From an uncultured Bacteriovoracaceae bacterium (GTDB taxonomy: Bacteria; Bdellovibrionota; Bacteriovoracia; Bacteriovoracales; Bacteriovoracaceae), in assembly GCA_938034385.1 (NCBI GenBank), contig CALHLC010000031.1, forward strand, positions 1-64,000: a stretch of DNA of 64,000 nucleotides. Reading direction: 5' to 3'. The notes beneath the pieces were generated by a model, which made no database searches, was not told the DNA's origin, and saw only the letters and a program-made list of their open reading frames with translations. Made by a program: the position numbers and the translations under genes. The first letter of the stretch is position 1. Every line of letters starts with the position of its first letter. Below are positions 18,951 through 29,800 of this stretch, piece by piece.

Positions 18951-19684
18951 ATCTTCTTTTTCATTCTTTTCTTAAATATTTTTTCACAAACATTCAAAAC
19001 TTCGAGTTTCGAACATTTTTTCTCAATATATTTTTTAATCATAAATTTTTCAATATATTTAGGAAGTAACTCATCTTTTTTTAAGTCTTTTATTCTTTCT
19101 TTTTCCTCTATGCTTAATTCTAAAACATCAGATCCTATCAATTCCAATTCAGTGATAAAGTATTTAATTCGACTCTCTATCTTCTTTGAAAGCGTTTCCC
19201 CTCTTATGTCCCTAATGAAAGAAAAAATATTCTTATTAAAGTTAGTCTTCATAACTTTTTCAAAAACTTCAGGATCTAGTGCAAGGTTATCACCAAAGAG
19301 TAAAACTATATCTCCATCTTCATAAACCTGACTTAATATTGATTCTAATTTCTTCGTTTTAAAATCAAATTTATTACTTGTTATTTTTCTTTGAATTGCA
19401 GCTTTATGAAAACCTAACCCGTTTTCATTCAACCATTGATCAGGGTCATATAAGAACCTATAAGATGCACTTACATAATAAAATTGTGAATTAGATTGTT
19501 CATGAATATATTGATAAATACCTTCAAGTCCTTTATATGGTTTCGCTTTTTTATAGACTATTTTCCATAAGGCCTGAGCATAATTCATAGCAGAGCTTTG
19601 CTTGATAGTTTCGTCTATATCCGAAATTATAATTGTTTTAGACAGTGCAATATTAAAAGTTATTAAAATCAATAAATATTTCAT
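18917..19684 (-). CDS. App1-like (DUF2183) HAD-type phosphatase family protein, secreted
   Basis: The 255-residue protein has a short signal peptide (KYLLILITFNIALS). It then shows the DUF2183/App1 catalytic pattern: a HAD-like IIISDIDETIKQS nucleophile motif, FYYVSASYRFLYDP (S-A-S motif), and a late VLLFGDNLALDPEVF acidic motif. Yeast App1 is a phosphatidate phosphatase; bacterial members are mostly uncharacterised. The signal peptide implies action in the periplasm, unlike the yeast enzyme. The C-terminal 80 residues are very rich in Lys and Glu. It overlaps the pdxA 3' end on the opposite strand by 34 nt. Confidence 0.72.
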   Translation of the reverse strand: MKYLLILITFNIALSKTIIISDIDETIKQSSAMNYAQALWKIVYKKAKPYKGLEGIYQYIHEQSNSQFYYVSASYRFLYDPDQWLNENGLGFHKAAIQRKITSNKFDFKTKKLESILSQVYEDGDIVLLFGDNLALDPEVFEKVMKTNFNKNIFSFIRDIRGETLSKKIESRIKYFITELELIGSDVLELSIEEKERIKDLKKDELLPKYIEKFMIKKYIEKKCSKLEVLNVCEKIFKKRMKKKIQKYFNDQLRQ

Positions 19685-19792
19685 AAATTTCTCCTAAGGC
19701 ATTTATAGAATCACTTTCTAATTTTTACAACACCCTTATGCATTTAATTCTTTACACTACCTCTTATCAAAGATAGATAAGTTATTGATATT

Positions 19793-22528
19793 ATGGAAAA
19801 AATTATCATTACTAATGCGACTTCAAATAACTTACAAAACGTTAGTGTAGAAATACCTAGAAATAAACTAACAGTAATCACAGGTCCTTCTGGATCTGGG
19901 AAATCATCTCTAGCATTTGATACTCTTTATAAAGAAGGTCAAAGGCGATTTTTGGAATCATTATCAAGTTATGGGAAAACTTTTCTCCAATCCATTCAAA
20001 CACCCAAGGTTGATTCTATTAGAGGGCTATCTCCTACAGTTGCAATTGATCAAAAAGTTACATCTATTAACCCAAGATCTACTGTTGGAACTTTAACAGA
20101 GATTTATACTTATTTAAGAATGCTCTACGCTAAGCTTGGAACGGCCCATAGTCCTTTTAGTGGAAAACCTATTCTTCCTCTAAGTAAAGAAAAAATTATT
20201 GAAAAAGTTTTAAAGAACAAAAGCGGATCCAAATTAGTTATTTTATCTCCAATCCTTTCACATAAAAAAGGTGAACATAGAGACATTTTAACTAAATATG
20301 AAGGACTAGGCTTTAGTAAGATTAGAGTTAATGGTGAAATTCAGTTTATAGATGAACCCTTAAAAGCTGATATCAAAAAATATAATGATATAGATTTAGT
20401 AGTAGATAGAATTATTTTGAAAAAAGAATCCAAACCTAGAGTTCAATCCTCAGTTTCAAAGGCCCTACAGTTTTCTAAAGGTTCTGTTATTGTTCTAAAT
20501 GGATCCAAGGAACAATATTTTTCTAAAAACTATTTCTGTCCAGATAGTAACACCTCTTTTCCTAAGTTAGATGAATCTCTTTTTTCATTTAACTCACCAA
20601 GAGGATATTGTGAATTCTGCCAAGGACTTGGTTCATTTAAAACTATTAAGGCAGAAAATATTTTCTTTGATAAATCTTCTTCACTTAAAGAAGGTCCTAT
20701 TGGACTCTTTATCGAAAAGGATAATCTCTTAAAAAGCATCGCTTTAAAAATGCTAGGAACAAAAGGACTGGAGACTCCTGTTGATGAACTGCCAAAAAGT
20801 AAGCTTGATAATTTTTTAAACGGTAAAGGTGCAAGTTATAAAGGCCTCATGTCTTATTTAAATTATTTTGTTCAAGATAAAGAAAGAATGACAGTTGAGA
20901 ACAATCTTTCACATCTGATCACTAACGAGCCTTGTACTGAATGTAATGGCTTGAAACTTAATGATTATGCTTTGGGTGTAAAAATATTAAATGAATCAAT
21001 AAGTGAAGTTTGTAATAAGTCTATTGAAGAATTTAATGTATTCATCAAAAAAGTAGAAAAAAAGTTTAAAAAAAATATCATTGGTGAAAAAATATTAAAG
21101 GAAATCATTGAAAGAACAGATTATCTTTTAAATATTGGCTTATATTATTTAACTATAAACCGAAAAGCATCAACACTCTCTGGGGGAGAATTTCAGAGAA
21201 TTCGATTGTCTGCTCAACTTGGCTCTGAAATGAGTGGATTAGTCTATGTATTAGATGAACCTAGTATAGGCCTTCATCAACGTGATAACTTTCGACTTAT
21301 TGATACCTTAATAGAGCTCAAAAAAAGAAATAACACTGTTATAGTTGTAGAGCACGATGAAGAAACAATGCTTAGAGCTGATCATATTATTGATATTGGA
21401 CCTGGATCTGGTGTTGATGGTGGAAAAGTTGTTGCTCAAGGAAGCTTGAAAAATATTTTAAAATCTAAAGACTCTATTACAGGTTTATACCTCTCAAAAA
21501 AATATCAAATTAAAGTCCCTGAAAAAAGAAAACAATCTAAGTTCATTGAACTCAAAGAAGCCAGTGAAAATAATTTAAAAAAAATAAATATTAAAATACC
21601 AATTAATAATTTTGTATGTGTTACAGGAGTAAGTGGTTCGGGAAAATCTAGTTTAATCCATAAAGTTTTAATCCCTGCAATACTAAATTCTATTACGAGA
21701 AGATATGCTAGAAAAAATAACTTCAAGTCTATTAAAGGTACCAAGGAAATAAACTCTTTAATTAAAATTGATCAAAGTCCAATTGGTAGAACACCTAAAT
21801 CAATTCCTTTAACTTATTGTGGTATCTTCACTCACATAAGAACAATTTTTGCTAATACCAACCAAGCAAAACTAGCCGGAATGAAACCTGGAGACTTCAG
21901 TTTCAATGTTAAGTCTGGCCAATGCAAAGGATGTGATGGACACGGACACGTAAAACTTGAAATGCCTTTCTTGAGCAATGTTTATAATAAGTGCAATATC
22001 TGTCAGTCCAAAAGATATAATGCTAAGGTTCTAGAAATTAAATATAGAGGACTTAGTATTCATGATGTCTTAGAAATGAGTGTAGATGAAGCTTTAGAAT
22101 TCTTTGCAAATCATAAAAAAATTAATTTTACATTAGAAACTCTCAAAAACGTTGGACTTGGTTATTTGAAATTAGGTCAGCCTTCTCCTACATTATCTGG
22201 AGGTGAGGCTCAAAGGATTAAACTATCAAGAGAGTTATCTAAAATTAAAAAAGGGCATTGCCTCTACATTTTAGACGAACCTACAACAGGTCTGCATTTT
22301 AAAGATATTAGCCTTTTAATCGACTCTTTGCAGCAATTAGTTGAAGCTGGTCATTCAGTTGTTGTTATAGAACATAACCTTGATGTCATTAAATGCTCAG
22401 ATTATATCATTGATTTAGGCCTAGAAGGCGGAAAACACGGAGGGGAGGTCTTATATCAAGGTCCATGTAATAAGATTGTAAAAAATAAAGTATCTCTTAC
22501 TGCCAAATTTCTAAAACCCTACCTATGA
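19793..22528 (+). CDS. uvrA: Excinuclease ABC subunit A (UvrA), slightly derived
   Basis: UvrA is the damage-sensing ATPase of nucleotide excision repair. Two ABC modules are present: Walker A GPSGSGKSS (about 31-39) and GVSGSGKSS (about 611-619), signatures LSGGEFQRIRLS and LSGGEAQRIKLS, and two LDEP Walker B motifs. The UvrB-interaction region (about 120-240) is present. The zinc module in the second half is intact (CKGCDG ... CNICQ). The first zinc module near residue 248 reads C-P-D-S instead of C-x-x-C, with a normal CEFC pair after it. At 911 residues it is about 30 shorter than typical. It is most likely the housekeeping UvrA; a UvrA-like paralogue cannot be excluded. Confidence 0.88.
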   Translation: MEKIIITNATSNNLQNVSVEIPRNKLTVITGPSGSGKSSLAFDTLYKEGQRRFLESLSSYGKTFLQSIQTPKVDSIRGLSPTVAIDQKVTSINPRSTVGTLTEIYTYLRMLYAKLGTAHSPFSGKPILPLSKEKIIEKVLKNKSGSKLVILSPILSHKKGEHRDILTKYEGLGFSKIRVNGEIQFIDEPLKADIKKYNDIDLVVDRIILKKESKPRVQSSVSKALQFSKGSVIVLNGSKEQYFSKNYFCPDSNTSFPKLDESLFSFNSPRGYCEFCQGLGSFKTIKAENIFFDKSSSLKEGPIGLFIEKDNLLKSIALKMLGTKGLETPVDELPKSKLDNFLNGKGASYKGLMSYLNYFVQDKERMTVENNLSHLITNEPCTECNGLKLNDYALGVKILNESISEVCNKSIEEFNVFIKKVEKKFKKNIIGEKILKEIIERTDYLLNIGLYYLTINRKASTLSGGEFQRIRLSAQLGSEMSGLVYVLDEPSIGLHQRDNFRLIDTLIELKKRNNTVIVVEHDEETMLRADHIIDIGPGSGVDGGKVVAQGSLKNILKSKDSITGLYLSKKYQIKVPEKRKQSKFIELKEASENNLKKINIKIPINNFVCVTGVSGSGKSSLIHKVLIPAILNSITRRYARKNNFKSIKGTKEINSLIKIDQSPIGRTPKSIPLTYCGIFTHIRTIFANTNQAKLAGMKPGDFSFNVKSGQCKGCDGHGHVKLEMPFLSNVYNKCNICQSKRYNAKVLEIKYRGLSIHDVLEMSVDEALEFFANHKKINFTLETLKNVGLGYLKLGQPSPTLSGGEAQRIKLSRELSKIKKGHCLYILDEPTTGLHFKDISLLIDSLQQLVEAGHSVVVIEHNLDVIKCSDYIIDLGLEGGKHGGEVLYQGPCNKIVKNKVSLTAKFLKPYL

Positions 22529-22559
22529 AGTATAATCTTCTTAAATTTAAGGAGATTTT

Positions 22560-23306
22560 ATGAAGTTATTAATATTACTTTTACCAATTTTGGCTTTTTC
22601 AAATAAAGGCTTAGATATTTCAAGAAAAGTTGAACAACAAAATAATGGATTTATTGGCGAAGAATCAACAATAACCATGCTTTTAATTAATGCTCAAGGC
22701 GATAAAATTACAAGAAAGTTAGTCTCTAAAGCTTTAGAAATTCCTAAAGATGGCGACAAATCTCTAATTACTTTTAAAGTACCTAAAGATGTTGCTGGAA
22801 CAAAAATGCTTACCTGGTCATATAAAAAAAATGATGATGATCAATGGCTTTTTCTTCCATCTTTAAAAAAGGTAAAACGTATCCATTCTAACAATAAAAC
22901 TAGCTCTTTTATGGGAAGTGAATTCTCTTATGAAGACCTTGGTAGTCAAGAACTTGAAAAATACACTTATAAATTTATTAGTGAAGACGACAAAAACTGG
23001 GTCATTGAAAGAAAGCCTGTGAATAAAAGTGGATATTCAAAGCAAGTCAGTACTATATCAAAAAAGTTAATGACCGCTACAAAAGTTGACTATTTTAATA
23101 AAAGAAACGAATTAATGAAAAGAGCAGTATCTAAAAACTTTAAGGCCTATAAGGTTAATAATAAAAAAATATTTAGAGCTGGTACAATTCATATGAAAAA
23201 CCTTCTTACAAAAAAAGAATCTATTCTAACTTGGTCAAACAGAAAGTTAGGTGTAAAACATAATAGTAATCTTTTTAAAAAAGAAGGCCTTAATGAGAAT
23301 TTTTAG
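22560..23306 (+). CDS. LolA-like outer-membrane lipoprotein-sorting family protein
   Basis: The 248-residue protein has a signal peptide (KLLILLLPILAFS). The body matches the LolA-like family that accompanies MMPL/RND transporters: GTKMLTWSYKKNDDDQWLFLPSLKKVKRI, then SSFMGSEFSYEDLG. It should be periplasmic and may bind lipid or another hydrophobic ligand in its half-barrel. The start lies 7 nt after an AAGGAG Shine-Dalgarno. It overlaps the next gene by 14 nt and forms a three-gene unit with a barrel protein and an RND-type transporter. Confidence 0.82.
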   Translation: MKLLILLLPILAFSNKGLDISRKVEQQNNGFIGEESTITMLLINAQGDKITRKLVSKALEIPKDGDKSLITFKVPKDVAGTKMLTWSYKKNDDDQWLFLPSLKKVKRIHSNNKTSSFMGSEFSYEDLGSQELEKYTYKFISEDDKNWVIERKPVNKSGYSKQVSTISKKLMTATKVDYFNKRNELMKRAVSKNFKAYKVNNKKIFRAGTIHMKNLLTKKESILTWSNRKLGVKHNSNLFKKEGLNENF

Positions 23307-24513
23307 TCTCGTTTTTTTTTTATCCTTAAATATATTACCATTTTCTCAATTTGATGTAGAAACAACTTTATCCCAAAGAGCTTATCAAGAAGATCAAAAC
23401 CCTATTACAAATACTTATAATACCTCACTTGGACTTAAACTTAGTGGAAAAGCCAAGTCTGAAGAAGATAACTACAGAGTAAAAGTTGTCATTGATTCTC
23501 TTTACGATTTTATGGATGAGGATAGGTTCTACGTTTATCCTGAGGAAGCATGGATAGGATATGATGACGGCTCACATATTTTAAAAGTTGGATTTCAACA
23601 TTTTAACTGGTCTTCTACTGAAGCATTCAGACCTTCTGATGTTGTGAATTCTAGAAACCTTGATACCCAGATCAAGAATGCAAGTAAAATAGGTGAACCA
23701 ATGATTTCTTATAAGAAGATTATTGGACAAGCAAGCTTAACAACTTTTGTTTCACCATTTTTTATGAAACCACTTTATCCAGGTCTTAAAAGTTCTTATG
23801 CTACTCCTTCCCTTCCTGTTGATAGTTATTTAATATTTCAAGGTGATTCAAGAACCGATAAAGACCCATCTAGTTTTCAAGGTGGAGTAATTTTTAATTT
23901 TTCAATTTCTAAATCAGACATTGCCCTCCATTACATTAATCATATTGATAGAGATTCTTTTATACCTCTCATTGATCCTGTAAAAAGAATAATTACACCC
24001 ATTTATTATCGAAAACAACAAGTAGGTCTTACATCTCAAAATGTAATTGGAGGTATGATTTTAAAAACTGAATTCGTATCAAGATTTTTTACTCAAGATG
24101 TAATAAACTTTTCTCAAAACAATTTAAAAAATTATCACGTTGGCACTATTGGTATTGAAAAAAACTTTCCAATCGGAGATGGCGAGCTAATCTTTCTAAC
24201 AGAATATATTAAAGCTTTTTCTCAAAACTCCTTTCAAGCAAACTCTGAAGTTTTTGATAATGATTTATTAGTTGGATTTAGGCATAGTTTTAACAATGTA
24301 AATGGTAGTGAGCTTAATCTTTCTCTAATTAGTGACATGAAAGAATATAATCAGTTTATTTTTAATTTTTCATACTCTCAAAGGTTAAAAAATAATTGGA
24401 AAGTAGAATTTGGTGTTAATTATGTTGATTCCGAAGTTACTCCAACATATACAGGTGCTGAAATTCTTGATTCAGCTGATTTCGCATACCTCAATATTAA
24501 AAAGTTTTTATAA
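23293..24513 (+). CDS. Outer-membrane beta-barrel protein of an RND triad
   Basis: The 406-residue product has a signal peptide (RIFSLVFFLSLNILPFS) and alternating hydrophobic/polar strands throughout. Segments such as EEAWIGYDDGSHILKVGFQ and WSSTEAFRPSDVVNSRN resemble DUF1302-type barrels that occur beside LolA-like and MMPL genes. It ends with an aromatic-rich terminal strand (FAYLNIKKFL). I infer an outer-membrane channel or receptor for the substrate moved by the downstream transporter. It overlaps both neighbours (14 nt and 1 nt). Confidence 0.75.
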   Translation: MRIFSLVFFLSLNILPFSQFDVETTLSQRAYQEDQNPITNTYNTSLGLKLSGKAKSEEDNYRVKVVIDSLYDFMDEDRFYVYPEEAWIGYDDGSHILKVGFQHFNWSSTEAFRPSDVVNSRNLDTQIKNASKIGEPMISYKKIIGQASLTTFVSPFFMKPLYPGLKSSYATPSLPVDSYLIFQGDSRTDKDPSSFQGGVIFNFSISKSDIALHYINHIDRDSFIPLIDPVKRIITPIYYRKQQVGLTSQNVIGGMILKTEFVSRFFTQDVINFSQNNLKNYHVGTIGIEKNFPIGDGELIFLTEYIKAFSQNSFQANSEVFDNDLLVGFRHSFNNVNGSELNLSLISDMKEYNQFIFNFSYSQRLKNNWKVEFGVNYVDSEVTPTYTGAEILDSADFAYLNIKKFL

Positions 24514-26804
24514 TGAAAAAATTTATTAGTTCTATTTCTCGTTTTTTAGTCAACAATCCAATAAAACTACTTATCGCTAGTTTAATTTTAGTTATAGCTC
24601 TGGCTCAAGGTCTTCAATACTTTGAAGCTGACTTTAGTTATAGAATTTGGTTTAGAACAACAGATCCTCTTATAAAAACATATGATAAGTTTGAGAGAAA
24701 ATTTGGTAATGACGATACTATTGTTGTTTTGATTCACAGTCCCTCAGGAATATTTGATGAAGATTCAATAAATGTCATAAGAGAACTTACTGACAATTTT
24801 TGGCAAGTTCCTGATATTATACGAGTTGATTCTATCACTAATTATCAATATACCCATTCAAAAGAAGATGATGTCATTATAGAAGATTTCATCCCTGAAG
24901 AATTTTCATATGATAAGCTAGTTCAAAAAAAAGAAATTGCACTTAAACATGAAGTCATTCCAGACTATCTTATTAATAAAGATGCAACTGTTGCTCTTTT
25001 ATATGCAAAGGTTAAGCCTTATCCAGGAGGAGCTCCAGATGATAAGCTACTAATTACTAAGTCCCAAGAGGCAATCAAGTCTATAGTCAATCAAGGAGAT
25101 CATCGCTTTTATATAAACGGTGCTACAGCTATCAATCATACATTTAGAGACGTTGCTGAAAGAGATACATCTACAATGCTTCCAATAGTGTTTTTAATGA
25201 TTATCTTTTTTCTTCTCTTATTTTTTAGAAAAGTATCTGGCGTGTTAATTCCATTTCTAATTATTTCGACTGCTCTTATTGCAACAGTTGGCTTTTCTGG
25301 ATTTATGGGAATCAAATTTAATAACATGATTACCATGTTACCTACAATTATTATTGCAATTGCCATTGCTGATACAGTCCATGTTCTAGTTACATATTTT
25401 CAATATAGAACCCAAGGTCATGATAATATTGAGGCTACTTATAAAGCATTTAGCAAAAATATTATACCTACTCTTTTAACTAGTATTTCAACTTCTATCG
25501 GTTTTTTAAGTTTTGCCCAAGCAGACCTTGTTCCTTTAGCTCACTTGGGAATTTTAGCCGCTTTTGGAACCATGCTAGCTTGGTTGCTTACACTGACCAT
25601 TGTGGCTCCAGTTTTGGTGTTATTTCCAATTAAAATTAAAGAATCTAAAATCAAAGAAAATAATCTAATTACTAATAAGTATTCTCCTGCTTTGTTTTCT
25701 TTCGTTAAAAAATTTAAATACCCTATTGTTATTAGTACATTAATTACTTTTGCCTTAAGTATTTATATTGCATTTCAAAATACAGTAAATTCTAATCCAT
25801 ATGCATATTTCAATAAAGATGTTCCTTTGAGAATTGCAAACGACTTTGGTCTTGAGGCCATGGGAGGAGTAACTGGTCCTGAAATTGTTATTTATTCTGG
25901 AAAAGAAGATGGAATCAAGAGTCTAGAGTTTTTAAGAAAAGTTGAAGCTTACGAGAACTGGCTTATAAAAAACGATGAGGTAACAAAGGTTATTTCAATA
26001 ATTGATATAATAAAAAATATGAATAAATCTTTCAACGGAGACAATCAAGAATTTTATAAGCTCCCTGATTCAGATAATGCAATTGCCGAGCTTTTATTTA
26101 TGTATACCATGAGTCTTCCTCAAGGGATGGACATTAATGATAGAATTAGTCTTGATTATGAATCAATGAGAATGACTCTTCTTTGGTCTTCCCAAGACTC
26201 TCTTTCATCTCTAGCTAATATTGAAAAATATAAAAAAGCTGCCAAGGACTTCGGATTAAATATGACCCTAACTGGAAAAATTCCTATTTACCAAGGAATG
26301 AATGACTTAGTTGTTGATACTTTTTTTACATCTATTTCTTATGCTATTATTGGTATTTCAATTCTACTCATATTTGCCTTTGGTTCTATAAAAGTTGGAT
26401 TAGCTTCAATGCTTCCCAACATTATTCCTCTTGGTTTCGGTGCTGCTCTTATGACTTTGCTATCTAAACCAATTGACATAGGAACTGCCTTAGTTACAAG
26501 TGTATGTCTTGGGATAGTTGTCGATGATACTATTCATTTTCTTTCAAATTATAATAAATATAGAAAGGAAGGTATGAGCATAGATGATGCTGTCTTAAGA
26601 GTTATTTCTTATACAGGACCTGCTCTTATCACTACTACAATGATATTAATTGGTGGCTTTGGTATAATGTCATTTTCAAGTTTTATACCAAATGTAAACT
26701 TTGGAATTCTCTCAGCTGTAGTTTTAGGGATGGCCGTCCTTGTTGATTTAGTTTTCCTACCAGCCTTTTTATTGTTAGAAAAACCATCTAAAGAAAAGAA
26801 TTAG
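24513..26804 (+). CDS. RND/MMPL-family transporter with sterol-sensing-like domains
   Basis: The 763-residue protein has twelve predicted helices in two halves (one helix, large periplasmic loop, five helices, repeated). The fourth helices carry the family acidic residues: IAIAIADTVHVLVTYF and LGIVVDDTIHFLSNYN. These fit the MMPL/HpnN/patched-like group that exports lipids or other hydrophobic compounds using the proton-motive force. It overlaps the upstream barrel gene by one base. The triad LolA-like + barrel + transporter argues for transport between inner and outer membrane; the substrate is not evident. Confidence 0.88.
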   Translation: MKKFISSISRFLVNNPIKLLIASLILVIALAQGLQYFEADFSYRIWFRTTDPLIKTYDKFERKFGNDDTIVVLIHSPSGIFDEDSINVIRELTDNFWQVPDIIRVDSITNYQYTHSKEDDVIIEDFIPEEFSYDKLVQKKEIALKHEVIPDYLINKDATVALLYAKVKPYPGGAPDDKLLITKSQEAIKSIVNQGDHRFYINGATAINHTFRDVAERDTSTMLPIVFLMIIFFLLLFFRKVSGVLIPFLIISTALIATVGFSGFMGIKFNNMITMLPTIIIAIAIADTVHVLVTYFQYRTQGHDNIEATYKAFSKNIIPTLLTSISTSIGFLSFAQADLVPLAHLGILAAFGTMLAWLLTLTIVAPVLVLFPIKIKESKIKENNLITNKYSPALFSFVKKFKYPIVISTLITFALSIYIAFQNTVNSNPYAYFNKDVPLRIANDFGLEAMGGVTGPEIVIYSGKEDGIKSLEFLRKVEAYENWLIKNDEVTKVISIIDIIKNMNKSFNGDNQEFYKLPDSDNAIAELLFMYTMSLPQGMDINDRISLDYESMRMTLLWSSQDSLSSLANIEKYKKAAKDFGLNMTLTGKIPIYQGMNDLVVDTFFTSISYAIIGISILLIFAFGSIKVGLASMLPNIIPLGFGAALMTLLSKPIDIGTALVTSVCLGIVVDDTIHFLSNYNKYRKEGMSIDDAVLRVISYTGPALITTTMILIGGFGIMSFSSFIPNVNFGILSAVVLGMAVLVDLVFLPAFLLLEKPSKEKN

Positions 26805-26807
26805 TTA

Positions 26808-29800
26808 TTATTGCTTATCCATATTTTCATATCTTATATTTTCAAAAGGCCTAAAAACATCACAGTCATTTACTGTTCTATTATTTTTAAATGCTTCTTC
26901 CCAAGTTCTAAAAATCCCCAAAACCCACTTTCTTATTCTAACTAAATCTATTCCACTCACAGATCCATCACCGTTAAAATCTAACTTTTTGCCCCCAAAT
27001 GTATTCTCTAAAAATGGTAAGTTAAATGGGTTAGGTGTAGGTTCACCAACTAATTTCAATCCAAGAATATGTCTTTGCAATACTACTAAATCCAACGTAC
27101 TTATTCCCTGACTTGAATTTATAGGTTGGCTAATATCGAAGTCACAAACTCTTAACGCGCGAGCATTAGTAAAAATTGTTCCTGAAGTATGATTAGGTAT
27201 ATTTCCATCTATAGTAGATTCAAGAGTTAAATTTGAATCTGATATTGAATGTCTTATCACTTTATTTCTTAATGATTCTTTAGTTTTACATTTATATTCT
27301 AAGAATTTTTTTTGTCCAATACCAAGGTTTAAAAGCTGCCACGTCCTTGAGTTTGCTCCTTGAAACACTCCTCCAGAATTAAATGTTTCTAATTCTGGAA
27401 TACCCATTGATCCTTCAGGGCACTCAAACTTATACATCACTCTTGGGGCAATCTCTGGTCCAAGATTTTCTAAATCTAGTCTATAATGTAAGTCCTCTCC
27501 TGATTTGATATTTAAATCACGCATCGATTTTAAAGTTACTTTAATATCTGATTGTTTTTGATCATTTATGACATTTATTGAAACCTTTTGAAATTCGTTT
27601 CTTACTTTATCTTCTTCATTTGAGGAGATATCTTCTGAATTAATAATAAAATCAATTACTGAACCTGCTAAACCAATATTTATTTTACACCTTAGATCAA
27701 TAGTTTCCTGAACACCTCTTGCCATTGTATCTATAGACCAGATGTCATTAGAATAAGACCCTTTAGTTGCTCCTGGTGCCCCCTCTACTGTTGTGCCACT
27801 TGGACATGTTAATCTAAACTTTACATTCGAAGCAGTATCTTTCCCAACATTAACTAATTGAACTTTATAACTTATCACTTCTCCTTCAACAAAATCCGTC
27901 TTAGTTTGATTAAGAACATTGGTTGTTAGGTCAATTTCTCTTATCTCTTCTTGCTGAACATTTATAGTTTCATTTATTTCATGATTTTCAATATTTTGAT
28001 CGATTTGATCTTCAGAAAAAATATATTGATTATTTCTTACAGAATAGCTTACTTCCTCTCCGACAAGAGATATACCTGCCTTACAAATGAAATTTATTCC
28101 AATAGATTCATTTGGAGCAATGCTCTTAGTACTAAACCAATCCTTTGATGATTCTATATTACTATTGAATGCAGTTAATAATCGTACAAAACTAAGAGGT
28201 GCAGGACAAAGAACATCATTAATTCGTAAAGAATTTATTGTATTAGCTCCTACATTTTTAGCTTCTAACCTTACATTTATCTCTTCATCTACATTTGGGT
28301 TTTTATTATCTATTGTTGCCTCTAATGATACATCTATTTCTTCTACTTCTTCTTTATGACAAGAGTTCACTGATAATTGAAATTCTAATTCATCCTCTCT
28401 ATGTAAAAGATCTTCTTTTAGAAATTCACTAAGAGGGAAATTTCTTCGAAAATGAGCAAAGTTTGTTACAGCCTCTCTTATATTGATGGTTTCAAATCCT
28501 CCATTTGCTAAAGGCCTATTTAGATTTTGAGTATTTTGTGAAAATGGTATATCTCCAAATCCAAGTGCACGACCAGCTTCAAGAAAACTTGGTTGAAATT
28601 CAGCAGAATCACTTGTAAACCCACTCATATGGCAAGATGAACAAGATGTATTCACAAGTCTATATTTCGCCATTGTTTTTTCATTATCACTAATTATTGA
28701 ATCATCTATATCATTAAATGCAACTGGACTTTCACTTCCTGATGGAATAAATGAAGCAACTCCTCTGTCTAATTCTTTTCCCCAGTTGGCTCTAAAACCA
28801 TATGTATTTTGCCAAGCCTCAAGCTTTGGAGGTAAGTGAAATCTTTGATTAAGATCACTAATCTCATTTTTATTATTAATTATGAATTCAACAATTTCTT
28901 TATTTCCTGTAGGACTAAATGGTTTATTTAGAAATTGTAAGTTTAACCCAACAGCACCCAAAGAAATTGTTGCATAACTGTCTTTAGGAGAATTCGGCAT
29001 TCTATGCCTAATTAAAAAATTTCCTTGAGACCCCATACTTTTATCAAGCCTCATTTCCATTAAAGACCATGGAGATTCATTAATAAAATCATTTACTCTC
29101 ACTTGGCCGATTGAACTTTGATTAGGCCATTTTGGATTGTTATAGTCTGCTATCGCAACTCTTTGAAGTACTTTCTCTAATTGATTAAGATAATCTTCAG
29201 TGCCTCTTGTTAAACAACTTAGCAATGCCCATTGTTCGTTCCAAGTTTTTCTATCCCACGGTTGAACCGATACTGCTTGATTACTTCCTAATTTCAAAGA
29301 GCCATTTTCCATAGCTAGCTTATACTCCAGGATAACAAAGTGCTCTTGTGTGCTTCCAGTTGATCCTACTTTTTGAAAAGTGAATCTTCCTTCTCCTGCG
29401 TGAATTAAGTCTCCACTTTCATTGTTTTCAATAAGGTCTGGCCTAAAAGCTATTGAAATTAAACTATAAGGAGATCGTTCTAAAAATCTTCTATTACCGT
29501 TTTCATCTGGCCCTGATTTTTCCCAATCGTTTACCAGTTTTTCTCTAGTTTTTACCAAAGGGATTAAATCATTTATTTCGTCAGTAACTTTCTCACCTGC
29601 TGGAATTTCAGAAAGAATAAGGTTATCTAAAAATTGATTTATAAATAATTGCAAGTGAGCATCATTACTTACGTTACTAGGCTCAATCATGTTTCTTAAT
29701 AAATTTGTAAATCCAAACCCTTTGTTCTCTATAGCGCTTAACACATTTGAATCTGTTATAAAGAGTGTATTATCATGCAAAATATCTCTTGCTTCATCTA

